Shown: one piece after another, positions 1 to 6,729 of the stretch | Numbering within the stretch: the stretch's first letter is position 1 | Layout: the number at the start of each line of letters is the position of its first letter | Source of the DNA: Christiangramia bathymodioli | GTDB taxonomy: Bacteria; Bacteroidota; Bacteroidia; Flavobacteriales; Flavobacteriaceae | DNA: 64,000 bases | Assembly: GCA_009735695.1 (NCBI GenBank) | Contig: SRSL01000001.1 | Location: forward strand, 248,048 to 312,047 | Direction of reading: 5' to 3' | The notes under the pieces: generated by a model | Told to the model about the DNA's origin: nothing | Seen by the model: only the letters and a program-made list of their open reading frames with translations | Databases searched by the model: none | Program-made: the position numbers and the translations under genes

Positions 1-738
1 GGCTTCTTAAGTTGCATTTTCAGAATTTATGAAGAAAAAATCCAACCAGTAGCCATTTTACCGGTTGGAGAAGAGCAACAGGATATTTTTTCAGAGCGAT
101 GGGAAATTACAACCAACGAATCCTATTCCACACGGGTATTAAAAGGAATCCAGGACAGGCTTTCAGGAAATGGTTTCAATAAAATAAAATATGCATTTCT
201 AAGCGAGCTTCCCGGCGTAGAAATGCAGCTATACAAAATGCTTGATTATATGTTTTCCACCAATAATAAGGTAGAAGGTGATTATTCCAACCCCCACGTC
301 TTGAAAATTGCCCAGATTGCTAAAAAAGTAGGGCGTGAAAAACATCGTATGGAAGCTTTTGTAAGATTCCGGTTAACACGTGACAGATTATATTTTGCTC
401 TCATCGAACCTGATTTTAATGTGCTGCCACTTATCGCCCCTCATTTTAAAAGCAGGTACGCCGATCAAAAATGGATGATCTACGATCAAAAGAGGAAATT
501 TGGAATCTATTATGACCTCGATAAAGTGGATTTTATCAGCATAAAGCTGCCGGAAGACATCGGTTTTTCTGGAGCTAATCAGAAATATTTTGATATTGCT
601 GAAATTCATTTTCAGCAGCTGTGGAAAGAATATTTCATTAGCACAAATATCAAAAGCCGTGCGAACAAAAGGCTTCACGAGCAGCATGTCCCCAAACGTT
701 ACTGGAAATATTTAAGCGAAAAGAGTCCTTTTGCATAA
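1..738 (+). CDS. TIGR03915/DUF4130 family DNA metabolism protein, C-terminal part
   Basis: The reading frame is open from base 1, so the start lies outside the window; about 245 residues are visible. The first residues (GFLSCIFRIYEEK) and the later DRLYFALIEPDFNVLPLIAPHF stretch resemble the TIGR03915 (DUF4130) family, proteins usually paired with a radical-SAM protein (TIGR03916) and predicted to act in nucleic-acid modification or repair. The exact reaction is unknown. The partner would be expected just upstream, outside the window. An in-frame ATG at 223 is internal and not the start, because conserved family sequence lies before it. Family assignment is by recognition of sequence and is fairly secure; function is inferred. 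Confidence 0.82.
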   Translation, partial: GFLSCIFRIYEEKIQPVAILPVGEEQQDIFSERWEITTNESYSTRVLKGIQDRLSGNGFNKIKYAFLSELPGVEMQLYKMLDYMFSTNNKVEGDYSNPHVLKIAQIAKKVGREKHRMEAFVRFRLTRDRLYFALIEPDFNVLPLIAPHFKSRYADQKWMIYDQKRKFGIYYDLDKVDFISIKLPEDIGFSGANQKYFDIAEIHFQQLWKEYFISTNIKSRANKRLHEQHVPKRYWKYLSEKSPFA

Positions 739-758
739 TTAAAATTTGTTTAACTTTG
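730..758 (+). promoter_or_regulatory. Bacteroidota-type promoter for the first lipoprotein
   Basis: TTTG at 730-733 and TAACTTTG at 751-758 are separated by 17 bases and match the Bacteroidota housekeeping promoter (-33 TTTG, -7 TAnnTTTG). The predicted transcript would start near 764, about 22 bases before the ATG at 786. This also argues against the earlier ATG at 756, which would overlap the -7 box. Confidence 0.6.
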
Positions 759-785
759 TCGCTTCAACTAATTAAACATTTTAAA

Positions 786-1037
786 ATGAAAAAATTATTC
801 TTACTATTTGCTGTAGCAACAATGTCCCTATCTATCTACTCTTGTAGAGAAACTACTGAAGAAAAAACCGAAGATGCTGTAGAAGCAATGGGTGAAGATG
901 TAGAAAACGCTGCTGAAGAAGCAGGAAACGAGATGGAAGAAGCCGGACAGGACATCGAGAACGCTGCTGAAAACGCAGAAAACGAAATGGAACAAGAAGT
1001 AGAAGAGGAAGTTAACGAAACTGACGATAACGCTTAA
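786..1037 (+). CDS. Small acidic lipoprotein with helical repeats
   Basis: A protein of 83 residues. It starts with a lipoprotein signal (MKKLFLLFAVATMSLSIYSC) whose Cys would be lipidated, so it should be anchored in the cell envelope. The rest is very acidic and rich in Ala, Glu and Asn with near-repeats such as ENAAEEAG and ENAAENAENEMEQ, predicted to form one long amphipathic helix, as in LEA-like or YtxH-like proteins. I chose the ATG at 786 because the signal peptide begins there and a promoter box covers the upstream ATG at 756. The gene at 1111 is a paralogue. Function is unknown; a role in envelope or desiccation stress would be a guess. Confidence 0.8.
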   Translation: MKKLFLLFAVATMSLSIYSCRETTEEKTEDAVEAMGEDVENAAEEAGNEMEEAGQDIENAAENAENEMEQEVEEEVNETDDNA

Positions 1038-1060
1038 TCAACTTCTTTTAATAAGTTCAA

Positions 1061-1088
1061 AGCCATTCTTTACGGAATGGCTTTTTTT
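1061..1088 (+). terminator. Intrinsic terminator after the first lipoprotein gene
   Basis: AGCCATTC (1061-1068) pairs with GAATGGCT (1075-1082), followed by a run of seven T. It separates the two paralogous lipoprotein genes, so the second may need its own promoter or rely on read-through. Confidence 0.85.
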
Positions 1089-1110
1089 AATTAACCCTAA
1101 TTTTAAACCG

Positions 1111-1386
1111 ATGAAAAAGTCAATTATCCTTTTCCTGGCTGCGATCCTCAGCTTTTCAATTTACTCATGCCGGGAAACAACCCAGGAAAAAACCGAAGAA
1201 GCTGCTGAAGCCATAGGTGAAGATATTGAAGCTGGCGCAAAGGAAGCCGGAGAAAAAATTAAAAAAGGTGCTGAAAAAGCTGGTGAAAAGGTAAAAGAAG
1301 GTGCCGAAAAGATCGAACGAGAGATCGATGAAGAAATTCACAATACCGATGACGTTAACAACGAAGAAGCGGCAGATGATTTTTAG
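1111..1386 (+). CDS. Small lipoprotein with 11-residue LEA-like repeats
   Basis: A protein of 91 residues, paralogous to the lipoprotein at 786: both share the signal ending SIYSC and then RETT.EKTE. The middle holds near-perfect 11-residue units (AGEKIKKGAEK, AGEKVKEGAEK), the periodicity of group 3 LEA proteins and apolipoprotein-like helices. Unlike its acidic sister, this copy is Lys-rich in the middle, so the pair has opposite charge bias. It is expected to be a lipid-anchored helical envelope protein. No enzymatic motif is visible and the function is unknown. Confidence 0.8.
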   Translation: MKKSIILFLAAILSFSIYSCRETTQEKTEEAAEAIGEDIEAGAKEAGEKIKKGAEKAGEKVKEGAEKIEREIDEEIHNTDDVNNEEAADDF

Positions 1387-1410
1387 TAAAAGATCAGAAT
1401 GTATTTTCCA

Positions 1411-1440
1411 GGCGAGTTAAGTTAACTCGCCTTATTTTTT
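1411..1440 (+). terminator. Terminator between convergent genes
   Basis: GGCGAGTTAA (1411-1420) and TTAACTCGCC (1422-1431) form a perfect 10-bp inverted repeat followed by TTATTTTTT. It ends the plus-strand lipoprotein transcript and overlaps the stop codon of ispB on the other strand. Confidence 0.85.
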
Positions 1441-2409
1441 GCGTTCAATCACGTAATTGACCATAAGCTCCAGGCTGTCGCGATAAGGCGAGGCAGGATA
1501 ATCTTCCAGGATCTGCAGGGCTTCCTTCTGAAATTCTTTCATCCGTTTCACCGCATAATCCAGGCCTCCGTTCTTTTTCACAAATTCGATCACCTCATTT
1601 ACACGCTTCTTATCCTTGTTATGGTTCTTCACCGAATTGATCAGCCAGCGCTGCTCTTTTTCTGAAACGGTGTTTAAAACATAGATAAGCGGCAGGGTCA
1701 TTTTTTGTTCCTTGATATCGATACCAGTTGGTTTTCCTATTCGCTGGGTGCCGTAGTCAAAAAGGTCATCCTTTATTTGAAATGCCATGCCTATAAGTTC
1801 TCCAAATCGTCTCATTTTAGGAACCTCCTTGCTTTCCGGTTTTACGGAAGCCGCTCCCAGGCTGCAACAAGCCGCTATTAAAGTGGCCGTTTTCTGCCGA
1901 ATAATGTCATAATAAACAGCCTCGGTTATATCCAGCCTTCTCGCCTTTTCGATTTGCAGCAATTCTCCCTCGCTCATTTCCTTCACCGCTACCGAAATAA
2001 TTTTCAACAGATCAAAATCATTATTATCGATGGAAAGCAGCAGCCCTTTTGAAAGCAAATAATCACCTACCAGTACGGCAATCTTGTTCTTCCACAGCGC
2101 ATTGATACTAAAGAAACCTCGTCTTCGGTTGGAATCATCCACCACATCATCATGAACCAGGGTAGCGGTATGTATAAGCTCAATAACAGAAGCTCCCCGG
2201 TAAGTGCGCTCGTTTACGCTGCCTTCAGAAACCATTTTTGCAACAAGAAATACGAACATGGGTCGCATTTGCTTGCCTTTTCGGTTTACGATATAATGAG
2301 TGATCCTGTTGAGAAGTGCCACCTTGGAAGACATGGATTCGAAGAACTTTTTTTCAAAAAGTTCCATCTCCTTTTCAACGGGTAGCTTTATCTGGGAAAT
2401 AACCTTCAT
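1432..2409 (-). CDS. ispB: Polyprenyl diphosphate synthase
   Basis: A trans-prenyltransferase of 325 residues that condenses isopentenyl diphosphate units onto an allylic diphosphate to make the long side chain of the respiratory quinone (menaquinone in this group). Both aspartate-rich motifs are intact: DDVVDD at 87-92 and DDLFD at 214-218, with the KxMRP substrate motif near 47-50. Small residues before the first motif fit a long-chain product (octaprenyl type) rather than geranyl or farnesyl. Length is normal. It is the last gene of the rlmN side of this cluster and ends inside a terminator hairpin read from the other strand. Exact chain length cannot be told from sequence. Confidence 0.92.
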   Translation of the reverse strand: MKVISQIKLPVEKEMELFEKKFFESMSSKVALLNRITHYIVNRKGKQMRPMFVFLVAKMVSEGSVNERTYRGASVIELIHTATLVHDDVVDDSNRRRGFFSINALWKNKIAVLVGDYLLSKGLLLSIDNNDFDLLKIISVAVKEMSEGELLQIEKARRLDITEAVYYDIIRQKTATLIAACCSLGAASVKPESKEVPKMRRFGELIGMAFQIKDDLFDYGTQRIGKPTGIDIKEQKMTLPLIYVLNTVSEKEQRWLINSVKNHNKDKKRVNEVIEFVKKNGGLDYAVKRMKEFQKEALQILEDYPASPYRDSLELMVNYVIERKK

Positions 2410-2465
2410 AAAGGCCGTAAATATACATATTTAAATGAAGGAAAACCCATCTAAAATCAGGCGAA

Positions 2466-3509
2466 TCAGGCCGATTTATTGGCCAGCTGGCCACAGGCTG
2501 CATCGATATCCTTTCCTCTGGAACGACGAACGGTTACCGTGATCCCATTTCTTTCCAGCATTTGCTGGTACATATCGGTTGCCTGGGAAGGAGCTTGCTG
2601 AAAATCCCCGTCGTCTATGGGGTTGTATTCAATAAGATTCACCTTGCATGGTACATATTTACAAAATCTTACCAATGCCTGGGCATCTTCCCTGGTATCA
2701 TTGATATCCTTCCAAACAATGTATTCGTAGGTGATCCTGCTTTTAGTTTTAGAATACCAGTATTCCAGTGCTTCCCGAAGATCTTCCAGAGGGAAGGTTT
2801 CATTAAAAGGCATGATTTGGGTCCTTACTTCATTACGTGCAGAGTGCAAAGAAACCGCCAGTTTGATCTTAGCCTCATCATCGGCCAGTTTTTTGATCAT
2901 TTTTGGAACCCCGGAAGTAGAAACCGTGATTCGTTTAGGAGACATACCCAAACCTTCAGGAGAGGTAATCTTTTCGATCGCCTTCATTACATTATTGTAA
3001 TTCATCAAAGGCTCTCCCATTCCCATGAATACGATATTAGATAACGGCTTGTCAAAATACAAACGGCTTTCGTTATCAATGGCCACCACCTGGTCATAGA
3101 TCTCATCAGGATTCAGATTTCGCATGCGTTTTAATCTTGCAGTAGCGCAAAACTGGCAATCCAGGCTACAACCCACCTGTGAAGAAACACAGGCTGTAGT
3201 ACGGGTTTTGGTGGGAATTAAAACCGACTCCACGGTTAATGAATCATGAAGTTTTACGGCATTTTTGATGGTTCCGTCACTGCTTCGCTGCATACGGTCT
3301 ACCCGAATGTGATTGATCACGAAATTCTCCTTCAGCATTTCGCGGGTTTCCTTGGAGATATTGGTCATATCATCGAAAGAATGGGCGGCTTTGTTCCAAA
3401 GCCATTCATAGACCTGGGTTCCTCTAAATGACTTATCACCCTGAGAAACGAAAAACTGCTGAAGTTGTTCCTTAGTGAGTGCCCGTATATCTTTTTTCTT
3501 ATCCTTCAC
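2466..3509 (-). CDS. rlmN: Dual-specificity rRNA/tRNA adenine-C2 methyltransferase RlmN
   Basis: A radical-SAM enzyme of 347 residues that methylates C2 of A2503 in 23S rRNA and A37 in some tRNAs. The radical-SAM cluster motif is C114-SLD-C118-QF-C121, and the C-terminal C339 (AACGQ) is the cysteine that becomes methylated in the reaction. The GMGEPLMNYNNV segment is the SAM-binding glycine motif. Start MKDKKKDIRALTKEQL has normal family length. A TAnnTTTG-like box (TAACTTTG, minus strand, 3522-3529) lies 13 bases upstream, although I see no good -33 partner. It lies between queA and ispB on the same strand. Confidence 0.95.
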   Translation of the reverse strand: MKDKKKDIRALTKEQLQQFFVSQGDKSFRGTQVYEWLWNKAAHSFDDMTNISKETREMLKENFVINHIRVDRMQRSSDGTIKNAVKLHDSLTVESVLIPTKTRTTACVSSQVGCSLDCQFCATARLKRMRNLNPDEIYDQVVAIDNESRLYFDKPLSNIVFMGMGEPLMNYNNVMKAIEKITSPEGLGMSPKRITVSTSGVPKMIKKLADDEAKIKLAVSLHSARNEVRTQIMPFNETFPLEDLREALEYWYSKTKSRITYEYIVWKDINDTREDAQALVRFCKYVPCKVNLIEYNPIDDGDFQQAPSQATDMYQQMLERNGITVTVRRSRGKDIDAACGQLANKSA

Positions 3510-3568
3510 GCCGCAAAATTACAAAGTTATGACCGAATACTTCAGTCTTTTAAAATTCAATAGCTTAC

Positions 3569-3607
3569 AAAAAAGGCCATAATCTGAAATTTTCAGGTTA
3601 TGGCCTT
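3569..3607 (-). terminator. Terminator downstream of queA
   Basis: A long inverted repeat (outer arms 3573-3582 and 3598-3607, AAGGCCATAA/TTATGGCCTT; inner arms CTGAAA/TTTCAG) is followed on the minus strand by six T. It lies 22 bases after the queA stop and before the rlmN start, so rlmN is probably transcribed separately. Confidence 0.82.
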
Positions 3608-3629
3608 CATTATATATAACAAAACAGAT

Positions 3630-4679
3630 CTACAAGATCAACATTGCATCTCCGTAAGTATAGAATCTATATTTTTCCTTTACTGCTTCCTCATACGCCT
3701 TCTTCATGAAATCGTGTCCCGCAAAGGCTGAAACCATCATCAACAAGGTTGATTTGGGTGTATGGAAATTGGTGATCATACAATTCGCGATATTGAAATC
3801 GTATGGAGGGAAGATAAATTTGTTGGTCCACCCGCTGAATTCATTCAAAGTTTGATTTGAAGAAACAGCACTTTCCAGCACTCTCATCACGGTAGTTCCC
3901 ACTGCACACACCTTTCTTTTTTCAAGCTTTGCCTTATTGATCACCTCGGTAGCATCTTTCTGAATAAAGGCTTCTTCACTATCCATCTTATGCTTGGAAA
4001 GATCTTCAACCTCAACAGGGCTAAAAGTTCCCAATCCAACATGAAGGGTAACCTCAGCAAAATCGATTCCCTTGATCTCAAGACGCTTCAGCAAATGTTT
4101 TGAAAAGTGAAGTCCCGCAGTTGGTGCAGCAACAGCACCTTCATTTTTAGCATAGATAGTTTGGTAACGCTCCTCGTCTTCTGGCTCAACATCTCTCTTG
4201 ATGTACTTTGGAAGCGGAGTTTGACCTAATTCTTTCAGTTTTTTTCTGAAATCGCTGTAAGATCCATCATAAAGAAACCTCAGTGTTCTTCCTCTGGAAG
4301 TAGTATTATCGATCACTTCAGCAACCAGACTTTCGTCCTCCCCGAAGTATAATTTATTTCCAATTCTGATCTTTCTGGCAGGATCTACCAGTACGTCCCA
4401 TAATTTGGTTTCAGGATTCAACTCTCTCAACAAAAATACTTCGATCCTCGCACCTGTTTTTTCTTTGTTTCCATATAATCTGGCAGGAAAAACCTTGGTA
4501 TTATTGAGAACCATCACGTCTTCTGGTTCAAAATAATCGATTATATCCTTAAACATTTTGTGCTCAATAGTTTGATCTTTACGATTAAGGACCATTAACC
4601 TTGCCTCATCCCTGTTTTCTGAAGGGTATTCAGCCAGAAGTTCCTTAGGCAGATCAAAATTGAAGTTCGAAAGTTTCAT
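3630..4679 (-). CDS. queA: SAM:tRNA ribosyltransferase-isomerase QueA
   Basis: An enzyme of 349 residues that transfers the ribose of S-adenosylmethionine to preQ1 in tRNA to give epoxyqueuosine, a late step in queuosine synthesis. Family hallmarks are visible: [20 protein letters not shown] near the N terminus, [21 protein letters not shown] and the C-terminal [21 protein letters not shown]. The start is set at MKLSNF by family comparison; a second in-frame ATG two codons upstream (4685) is possible. It has its own promoter at 4706-4737 and its own terminator, so it is likely monocistronic even though aroA lies just upstream. Confidence 0.94.
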   Translation of the reverse strand: MKLSNFNFDLPKELLAEYPSENRDEARLMVLNRKDQTIEHKMFKDIIDYFEPEDVMVLNNTKVFPARLYGNKEKTGARIEVFLLRELNPETKLWDVLVDPARKIRIGNKLYFGEDESLVAEVIDNTTSRGRTLRFLYDGSYSDFRKKLKELGQTPLPKYIKRDVEPEDEERYQTIYAKNEGAVAAPTAGLHFSKHLLKRLEIKGIDFAEVTLHVGLGTFSPVEVEDLSKHKMDSEEAFIQKDATEVINKAKLEKRKVCAVGTTVMRVLESAVSSNQTLNEFSGWTNKFIFPPYDFNIANCMITNFHTPKSTLLMMVSAFAGHDFMKKAYEEAVKEKYRFYTYGDAMLIL

Positions 4680-4705
4680 TCCCATAGTTCCTGTTTTAAA
4701 AGCTG

Positions 4706-4737
4706 CAAATATACAATCTCAAGGTAGGGGTTGTCAA
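4706..4737 (-). promoter_or_regulatory. Promoter of queA
   Basis: On the minus strand TTG (4737-4735), a 21-base spacer and TATATTTG (4713-4706) fit the Bacteroidota -33/-7 consensus. The start site would be about 20 bases upstream of the queA start codon. Confidence 0.65.
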
Positions 4738-4760
4738 GTAAATGACTATTTATTTGGGAA

Positions 4761-5987
4761 TTAAACCAATTCTTTGGTTTTAAACCCCATGGTATGAAGG
4801 TCATTCCAGAAATCTGGGTAGGATTTTGAAACCACGCCGGCATCCTCAACCAGGATCGGAACTTTCAATGCCAGTGGGGCAAAAGCCATGGCCATCCGGT
4901 GGTCGTTATAGGTAGCCACCTGCACTTCAGAATCTAATTGTTGAGCTGGAAATAATTTCAGGCAATCTTCGGTGATCTTTACCCTGGCGCCAAATTTCTC
5001 CATTTCATTCTTTAGTGCCTGCAACCTGTCGGTCTCCTTAATCTTGAGGGTATGTAAACCTTTTAGTTCACATTCCACCCCAAGAGCCAGGCAGCTTACA
5101 GCGATGGTCTGTGCAATATCAGGAGAATTTCGAAGGTCTTCCTGAATGCTCCGGGCGCGTTGCCTGCTCTCTTTTTTAAGCAGAATGCTGTTCTCGGTGA
5201 ATTCGGTTTGTACACCAAACTGCCGGTAGATCTCGGCCAGACAGGAGTCGCCTTGCCGGCTGCTTTTTCTGTAATTAGAAAGTTTTATTTCTGCGGTGTC
5301 TGAAATCGCGGCGAGACTGTAAAAATAGGAAGCAGAACTCCAGTCTGATTCCACCGCAACAGTAACGGGAGGTAATTCCGTGGCGGGTTCAATAAATATT
5401 CTGTCCTGAACAAATTTTCCCCTGATCCCTACATTCTGAAGGATTTCAAGCGTCATCAGGATATAAGGCGTAGAAGTGACCGGTCCTTCCAGAATGATCT
5501 CCAGGCCTTTGGGCATGGCTGCGCCAATCAACATCAATGCTGAAATATACTGGCTGCTCACATTGGCCTTCAGTTTCACCGAATCTACCTGTAATTTCTT
5601 TCCTCTTATCCTAATTGGTGGGTATCCGGCATTATCGAGATAATCAATATCTGCACCCATTCTTTGTAAGGCATCTACCAGGAGCTGAATGGGACGTTCC
5701 TTCATTCGCTTACTTCCGGTTAAAACAACCTCCGCTCCTTCCTTTACAGCAAAATAAGCCGTTAGGAATCGCATGGCAGTGCCGGCATGGTGAATATCTA
5801 TTTCTCCCTGACCTTTTTGAAGGGCCTTCTGAAGAACCTGCGTATCATCGCTATTGGAAAGATTTTCAATAGAGATCTGCGGATATAGTGCCTGAAGAAT
5901 TAGCAGTCTGTTGGATTCGCTTTTCGATCCCGTTATTTGAAGATCGCCTTTAAGGCTGCTGCCGGATTGAGTAACTGAGAGGGTCAT
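4761..5987 (-). CDS. aroA: 3-phosphoshikimate 1-carboxyvinyltransferase (EPSP synthase)
   Basis: An EPSP synthase of 408 residues, the sixth shikimate-pathway step, joining phosphoenolpyruvate to shikimate-3-phosphate. Visible motifs: GSKSESNR (20-27, with the PEP/phosphate-binding K22), HAGTAMRF, the LTGSKRMKERP stretch, NSPDIAQT and the catalytic KETDRL. In place of the NxGTA glycine loop it reads HHAGTA, as in many Bacteroidota enzymes. It follows the small membrane protein gene by about 20 bases and probably belongs to the mazG-like operon. Together with the DAHP synthase and Phe/Tyr genes at 15-18.9 kb it supplies aromatic amino acids. Confidence 0.95.
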   Translation of the reverse strand: MTLSVTQSGSSLKGDLQITGSKSESNRLLILQALYPQISIENLSNSDDTQVLQKALQKGQGEIDIHHAGTAMRFLTAYFAVKEGAEVVLTGSKRMKERPIQLLVDALQRMGADIDYLDNAGYPPIRIRGKKLQVDSVKLKANVSSQYISALMLIGAAMPKGLEIILEGPVTSTPYILMTLEILQNVGIRGKFVQDRIFIEPATELPPVTVAVESDWSSASYFYSLAAISDTAEIKLSNYRKSSRQGDSCLAEIYRQFGVQTEFTENSILLKKESRQRARSIQEDLRNSPDIAQTIAVSCLALGVECELKGLHTLKIKETDRLQALKNEMEKFGARVKITEDCLKLFPAQQLDSEVQVATYNDHRMAMAFAPLALKVPILVEDAGVVSKSYPDFWNDLHTMGFKTKELV

Positions 5988-6008
5988 CGCAAATTTTTAA
6001 TAGCTAAT

Positions 6009-6263
6009 TTAGTTTTTCTTTTCCTTACCCCGAAACTGACCCAGAGATAAAATAAAGCCATATGCAAAAGCAGCAAGTAGTTGAGCTATGATAAATCTAA
6101 CCCATTTGCCATCGGCCGTTCGTTCATCAAAGAATCTAAGCACGGCGAATTCCCCGTATTCAAACAACATGCTTATCACGTTATAAAGCACCAGGAAACT
6201 AATACCCAGCCAGAAAACCGATTTCCAGAAACCCTTTTTCGAAATGGTGGATTTAAAACTCAT
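6009..6263 (-). CDS. Small two-helix membrane protein
   Basis: A protein of 84 residues with two hydrophobic segments (about 14-32 and 58-76) and a basic C terminus (RGKEKKN), so both ends are probably cytoplasmic. I recognise no characterised family. It starts one base after the mazG-like stop, so the two are surely co-transcribed, and aroA follows closely. This gene commonly sits between mazG-like and aroA in flavobacteria as far as I recall, but its role is unknown. Confidence 0.75.
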   Translation of the reverse strand: MSFKSTISKKGFWKSVFWLGISFLVLYNVISMLFEYGEFAVLRFFDERTADGKWVRFIIAQLLAAFAYGFILSLGQFRGKEKKN

Positions 6264-6264
6264 G

Positions 6265-6591
6265 TTATTTCAGCTTTTCATTGTTCTTATGCCTGTTCCT
6301 GTCTCTTTTGGTCTTGATATCCAGCTTGCGGTTGAAAGCTTCCTGAAGATCCACACCGGTTTGATTGGCAAGACACAGCACCACAAAAACCACATCAGCG
6401 AGTTCTTCGCCCAGATCCTTGTTCTTATCGCTCTCCTTTTCACTTTGTTCACCATATCTTCTGGCAATGATACGCGCCACTTCCCCAACCTCCTCGGTAA
6501 GCTGAGCCATATTGGTGAGTTCATTGAAGTAACGAACACCGTGTTCCTTGATCCAGTTGTCAACCGCTTTTTGTGAATTTGAAAGATCCAT
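6265..6591 (-). CDS. MazG-like nucleotide pyrophosphohydrolase
   Basis: A protein of 108 residues with the MazG/all-alpha NTP-PPase fold: helix with EEVGEVAR (about 32-39) followed by LGEELADVVFVVLCLA (about 61-76), giving the ExxE...ExxD metal-binding pattern. Such enzymes hydrolyse (d)NTPs, often non-canonical ones, to NMP and pyrophosphate. It heads the run mazG-like, membrane protein, aroA. A TAGTTTTG box (minus strand, 6613-6606) 15 bases upstream matches the -7 consensus, without a clear -33. The actual substrate is unknown. Confidence 0.85.
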   Translation of the reverse strand: MDLSNSQKAVDNWIKEHGVRYFNELTNMAQLTEEVGEVARIIARRYGEQSEKESDKNKDLGEELADVVFVVLCLANQTGVDLQEAFNRKLDIKTKRDRNRHKNNEKLK

Positions 6592-6666
6592 CTTATAGTT
6601 TTTTTCAAAACTAGGCTTTCGATTTATTTTACGGTAATTTAAGGGTAGAAATTTCAGAACCTTTTC

Positions 6667-6729
6667 ACGTATCCCGTATCACCGCATCTTGGTCAGACCG
6701 CATCACTGCATCACCGTATCGACGTATCA
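6667..6729. repeat. Tandem 8-bp repeat array (consensus CCGYATCA)
   Basis: Seven consecutive 8-base units from 6674 to 6729 follow CCGTATCA, CCGCATCT, TGGTCAGA, CCGCATCA, CTGCATCA, CCGTATCG, ACGTATCA, with a further partial unit before. The last unit supplies the stop codon of iorB. The spacing is exact although bases vary, so the array is not chance. Arrays of GATACGGTGATGCGGT type occur in other flavobacterial genomes, as I recall. Confidence 0.8.

Noticed and set aside
388-687. Open frame of 99 codons on the minus strand
   Set aside because: Antisense to the TIGR03915 gene, no family resemblance; a shadow of the real frame.
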